Shown here: positions 23,004 through 24,964 of the stretch, piece by piece | How the letters are laid out: each line of letters opens with the position of its first letter | Numbering within the stretch: the stretch's first letter is position 1 | NCBI GenBank assembly: GCA_934091015.1 | Contig: CAKOKM010000018.1 | Span: 1 to 24,964, forward strand | Length of the DNA stretch: 24,964 nucleotides | From: an uncultured Bacilli bacterium | Lineage (GTDB): Bacteria; Bacillota_I; Bacilli_A; RF39; UBA660 | Reading direction: 5' to 3' | Position numbers and translations under genes: made by a program | Notes under the pieces: model-generated | What the model saw: the letters and a program-made list of their open reading frames with translations, nothing else | What the model was told of the DNA's origin: nothing | Database searches by the model: none

Positions 23004-23035
23004 AGGAGGTTTTGGTGATTCACAACTTTTAAGTA
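23004..23035 (+). other. AGGAGG with five-codon open frame downstream of the peptide gene
   Basis: A perfect AGGAGG (23004-23009) is followed at five bases by GTG (23015) and the frame MIHNF-stop. It lies between the peptide gene and its terminator. It may be a chance site, a ribosome-stalling or leader-type minigene, or an RNA pairing sequence. Evidence is only the match. Confidence 0.2.
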
Positions 23036-23037
23036 AT

Positions 23038-23072
23038 CACTTAACATTCCAAATTAAGTGTTCCTTTTTATT
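23038..23072 (+). terminator. Terminator of the peptide gene
   Basis: 7-bp stem CACTTAA / TTAAGTG (23038-23044 and 23054-23060), 9-base loop, then TTCCTTTTTATTTT. Its left arm overlaps AATCAC (23035-23040), which can instead pair with GTGATT (23015-23020), so two exclusive structures are possible. Confidence 0.6.
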
Positions 23073-23144
23073 TTATGTAAGTTTTCCTTACATATTCATT
23101 GTAGCAAAAATTAAACGGATTTTCAATATGTAAATTTTATAATT

Positions 23145-24047
23145 TTACCAATTAACTAATTGTTGTTCTAATTTTAAATCAATTTCGTATTTATCTTTAG
23201 CTTCTTTTTGAACTAATTTAATTAAATTTAAAATATCTGATGATGAAGCATTATTTTTATTAATAATAAAGTTAGCATGTTTAGTACTAATTTCTGCTCC
23301 ACCAATGTTTTTTCCCTTTAGGCCAAGTTCTTCAATTATTTTACCAGCATAATTTCCTTTGGGATTTCTAAATACACTACCAGCTGATGGATATTCTAAA
23401 GGTTGACTATTCTTTCTTTTTAATATATTATCTTTTATTTTGCTAACTATTTCATCATGATTACCATGTTCTAGTTTAATATTTGCAGCTAAACAAATTA
23501 ATTTTTTATTAGTTTGAAATATTGAATATCGATAATCAAATTTTAATTTTTCTAATGGTATTTCTTCGATTTGTAATTTTTCATTTAGGAGAATAACACT
23601 TTTAATGATGTTGCTCATATTGCTTCCATAAGCACCTGCGTTCATATATATAGCTCCACCAATTGTACCTGGTATTCCTATTGCGAATTCTAAACCTGTT
23701 AAGTTGTTTTTTACACTTTCTTGAACTAATTTAGTTAAAACCATACCTGATTCAACATATATTTTATTTTGCTTAATTTCAAAATTATTTAATTTATCTA
23801 ATTTAACAATTACTCCGTTAAATTCTTTATCACTAAATAGTGTATTACTTCCTTTTCCTAAAATAAAATAGTTAATGTTATATTTATTGATTAATTTTAA
23901 TAATTGTTTTAAATTGTTAATATTATTTGGATATACAACTAATTTTGCAATACCACCTGTTTTATATGTTGTTAGTGTTGATAATGAGATATCTTTTTCA
24001 ATTTTTCCTAAATTAAGTTTTCCTAATTCTAAAATAAAATTATTCAT
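23145..24047 (-). CDS. murB: UDP-N-acetylenolpyruvoylglucosamine reductase
   Basis: A 300-residue FAD enzyme that reduces UDP-GlcNAc-enolpyruvate to UDP-N-acetylmuramate with NADPH, an early cytoplasmic step of peptidoglycan synthesis. FAD-binding blocks LGKGSNTL (63-70) and GIPGTIGGAIYMNAGAYG (124-141) are present, with Arg173 in DYRYS, catalytic Ser224 in AGSVFRNP and the C-terminal Glu near LKLEQQ. The C-terminal form is that of the shorter Gram-positive (type II) enzymes. AAGGAG is about eight bases before the ATG. A TATAAT at 24065-24070 may be its -10, but its -35 would fall in the preceding terminator tail. The presence of MurB shows the organism makes a wall, unlike true mollicutes. 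Confidence 0.97.
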   Translation of the reverse strand: MNNFILELGKLNLGKIEKDISLSTLTTYKTGGIAKLVVYPNNINNLKQLLKLINKYNINYFILGKGSNTLFSDKEFNGVIVKLDKLNNFEIKQNKIYVESGMVLTKLVQESVKNNLTGLEFAIGIPGTIGGAIYMNAGAYGSNMSNIIKSVILLNEKLQIEEIPLEKLKFDYRYSIFQTNKKLICLAANIKLEHGNHDEIVSKIKDNILKRKNSQPLEYPSAGSVFRNPKGNYAGKIIEELGLKGKNIGGAEISTKHANFIINKNNASSSDILNLIKLVQKEAKDKYEIDLKLEQQLVNW

Positions 24048-24083
24048 AGTTAATCTCCTTTTTAATTATATGTTTGTAGTATT

Positions 24084-24107
24084 AAAAAAAGGAAAGCATA
24101 GTTTTCC
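24084..24107 (-). terminator. Terminator of the 24480/24115 operon
   Basis: 5-bp core stem GGAAA / TTTCC (24091-24095 and 24103-24107), 7-base loop, then seven T's on the minus strand. It lies 8 bases after the 122-residue gene. Confidence 0.75.
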
Positions 24108-24114
24108 CTTTGCA

Positions 24115-24483
24115 TTAACATCCTTCTGTACAAGTACTTGATTGATTAACATATCCTTTGGTTGTATATTCATTACATTTTATATATGCTTTATATTCAA
24201 AAATACCCATATTAGATGTGGTTTTAACATATCCGTTACATTCTTCTTCATTAACTTTATTTGTTAAAGTATTATCGTAATCTGACAAATCTTGTAGTGA
24301 GATTGTTTCATTGTTTTTTAAAAGACTAGGTTTTTCTCCATAATAAGCCTTAGCAACATTTGTCATTTTCTTTTCTAAAGTTCTATATTCTTTATTATCA
24401 TTTTTTATTTTTAAACCAATTACAGTTAATCCGCCAACTAATATCACTATTAAAATTAACCATATTACCATATTTTTCTTCAT
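24115..24483 (-). CDS. Small membrane-anchored, Cys-containing extracytoplasmic protein
   Basis: A 122-residue protein with a short basic start and one long TM (about 6-26), then an outer domain of about 95 residues. Four Cys lie in the last 42 residues (EECNGY, IKCNEY, STCTEGC) and could form two disulfides. The pattern of a long N-terminal helix (YRTLEKKMTNVAKAYYGEKPSLL) followed by a Cys-rich beta-type end recalls minor pilins or pseudopilins, but there is no prepilin peptidase site in the normal place. I do not recognise the family. It follows a 52-residue membrane protein gene with an ATGA overlap, so the two are made together. AAAGGTAG lies about ten bases before the ATG. Confidence 0.7.
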   Translation of the reverse strand: MKKNMVIWLILIVILVGGLTVIGLKIKNDNKEYRTLEKKMTNVAKAYYGEKPSLLKNNETISLQDLSDYDNTLTNKVNEEECNGYVKTTSNMGIFEYKAYIKCNEYTTKGYVNQSSTCTEGC

Positions 24484-24638
24484 AATAATTCAACTACCTT
24501 TACTGTTATTCCACTAAGAGTATCAATTTCACTATAGAATTTATATATAAAATAGATGGCTATTAATAAGGCAAAAATAAGTAATCCCATTAGAAATAGC
24601 ATCATTTTAAAGCCCCAGCCTTTTTTATTTAATTTCAT
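24480..24638 (-). CDS. 52-residue single-TM membrane protein, prepilin-like start
   Basis: Starts at ATG 24638 with GAGG eight bases upstream and ends in TGA overlapping the next gene's ATG (ATGA). The sequence begins MKLNKKGWGFKMMLFLMGLL, then a TM helix to about residue 32 and a short polar tail (YKFYSEIDTLSGITVKVVELL). The KKGWGF start looks like a degenerate type IV prepilin leader (KKGFTLIE) without the conserved Glu5, so processing is doubtful. Function unknown. A clear promoter is just upstream. The TGA stop again supports the standard code. Confidence 0.7.
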   Translation of the reverse strand: MKLNKKGWGFKMMLFLMGLLIFALLIAIYFIYKFYSEIDTLSGITVKVVELL

Positions 24639-24656
24639 ATTCTTAACCTCTAATTT

Positions 24657-24686
24657 ATTATAACAATAAATAATAAATTATGTAAA
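24657..24686 (-). promoter_or_regulatory. Promoter of the 52/122-residue gene pair
   Basis: Minus-strand TTTACA (24681-24686), 18-base spacer, perfect TATAAT (24657-24662), 18 bases before the 52-residue gene. It lies directly after the rplL terminator. Confidence 0.75.
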
Positions 24687-24713
24687 TAAAAAACTTCCCA
24701 GTTGTGGGAAGTT
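24684..24713 (-). terminator. Terminator after rplL
   Basis: Perfect 9-bp stem AACTTCCCA / TGGGAAGTT (24692-24700 and 24705-24713), 4-base loop, T-rich tail on the minus strand, 11 bases beyond the rplL stop. It ends the L10-L12 type unit here, so rpoB does not follow by simple read-through. Confidence 0.9.
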
Positions 24714-24724
24714 CAGTTTAGTAA

Positions 24725-24964
24725 TTAAACCAATTCAACAGTAGCTCCAGCTTCTTCTAATTTAGCTTTAATTTCGTTAGCTTCATCAGCTGAAACATTT
24801 TCTTTAATATTTCCACCTTTGTCAGCTACTCCTTTAGCTTCAACTAATCCTAAACCAGTGATTTCTCTTATAACTTTAATAACACCAATTTTAGCAGCTC
24901 CAGCGTCTTTTAAAACTACAGTTTTAGTAGAAGGTCCTTCTTCAACAGCAGCAGCAGGTGCAGC
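24725..24964 (-). CDS. rplL: 50S ribosomal protein L7/L12, C-terminal part
   Basis: The last 79 codons of L7/L12, the multimeric stalk protein that recruits translational GTPases such as EF-Tu and EF-G. Visible are the Ala/Pro-rich hinge (AAPAAAVEEG) and the full C-terminal domain: VVLKDAGAAKIGVIKVIREITGLGLVEAKGVADKGG and the end KAKLEEAGATVELV. The factor-binding helix residues Lys, Val, Ile and Arg are kept. The N-terminal dimerisation domain lies outside the window. A strong terminator follows the stop, and the next genes on this strand are the small membrane-protein pair rather than rpoB. Confidence 0.97.
   Translation of the reverse strand, partial: AAPAAAVEEGPSTKTVVLKDAGAAKIGVIKVIREITGLGLVEAKGVADKGGNIKENVSADEANEIKAKLEEAGATVELV

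Larger units (their letters stand above)
22824..23068. repeat. Long imperfect inverted repeat enclosing a small peptide gene
   Basis: The left arm (about 22824-22856) begins AAGGAACATTTAATT and ends GGTGATTACTT. The right arm (about 23031-23066), read on the minus strand, begins AAGGAACACTTAATT and ends AGTGATTACTT. The outer 15 bases match 14/15, the inner 10 (GTGATTACTT, 22847-22856, with AAGTAATCAC, 23031-23040) match perfectly, and the right arm has about six extra bases in the middle. No target-site duplication is evident. It could be a miniature mobile element or a 5'-3' RNA stem. Confidence 0.65.

Noticed and set aside
22862..23047. Minus-strand open frame of 61 codons opposite the 31-residue peptide gene
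   Set aside because: No ribosome binding site, low-complexity composition, and it is the antisense of a better-supported plus-strand gene with GAGGTGG.

Overview
The window is very AT-rich and tightly packed. It carries AGGAGG-type ribosome binding sites, tRNAs with encoded CCA ends, and many short hairpin-plus-T-tract terminators. The gene set (Tex, S12-S7-EF-G-EF-Tu, YitT, MurB with a C-terminal Glu, NatAB-like ABC genes, M13 peptidase) points to a low-GC Firmicute, probably an uncultured gut Bacilli / Mollicutes-like lineage. TGA is a real stop here (ogt and a 52-residue gene both end in a TGA that overlaps the next ATG) and Trp is TGG, so this is not a UGA=Trp mycoplasma. The lineage is an inference; the codon reading is direct.

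Layout. 1-1586: end of a tRNA-Asn, a small XRE regulator and an alkylation-repair pair, ogt-tag. 1587-4160: a decayed zone with an IS30 transposase remnant, one apparently intact NAD-dependent epimerase-like gene, and two small membrane-protein genes each broken by a single TAA. 4162-6414: tRNA-Gly and tex. 6551-9714: an ABC exporter (ATPase, 4-TM permease, 3-TM permease) divergent from a small, cysteine-free secreted protein. This is the most likely secreted-effector or bacteriocin-like locus, but it is unproven. 9865-12407: an unknown 3-TM surface protein and a TIGR01212-type radical SAM protein, transcribed divergently. 12428-16245: natA-natB-pepO operon behind a promoter whose -10 sits in a perfect palindrome. 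16333-18282: an orphan single-domain ClpB-like AAA+ ATPase and a YitT-family membrane protein. 18362-22605: the str operon (rpsL-rpsG-fusA-tuf) with a strong promoter, a structured leader and an internal tuf promoter. 22824-23072: an overlooked 31-residue hydrophobic peptide gene enclosed by a long imperfect inverted repeat. 23145-24964: murB, a two-gene small membrane-protein operon (52 and 122 residues, pilin-like start) and the C-terminal part of rplL.

Most of the window is housekeeping. The points most worth a second look are the inverted-repeat-framed peptide gene at 22824-23072, the exporter/secreted-protein locus at 6551-9714, two substitutions at normally invariant sites of translation proteins (S12 Pro to Ile at residue 104; EF-G G4 motif NKMD to NKME), and the cluster of recently broken genes at 1797-3920.
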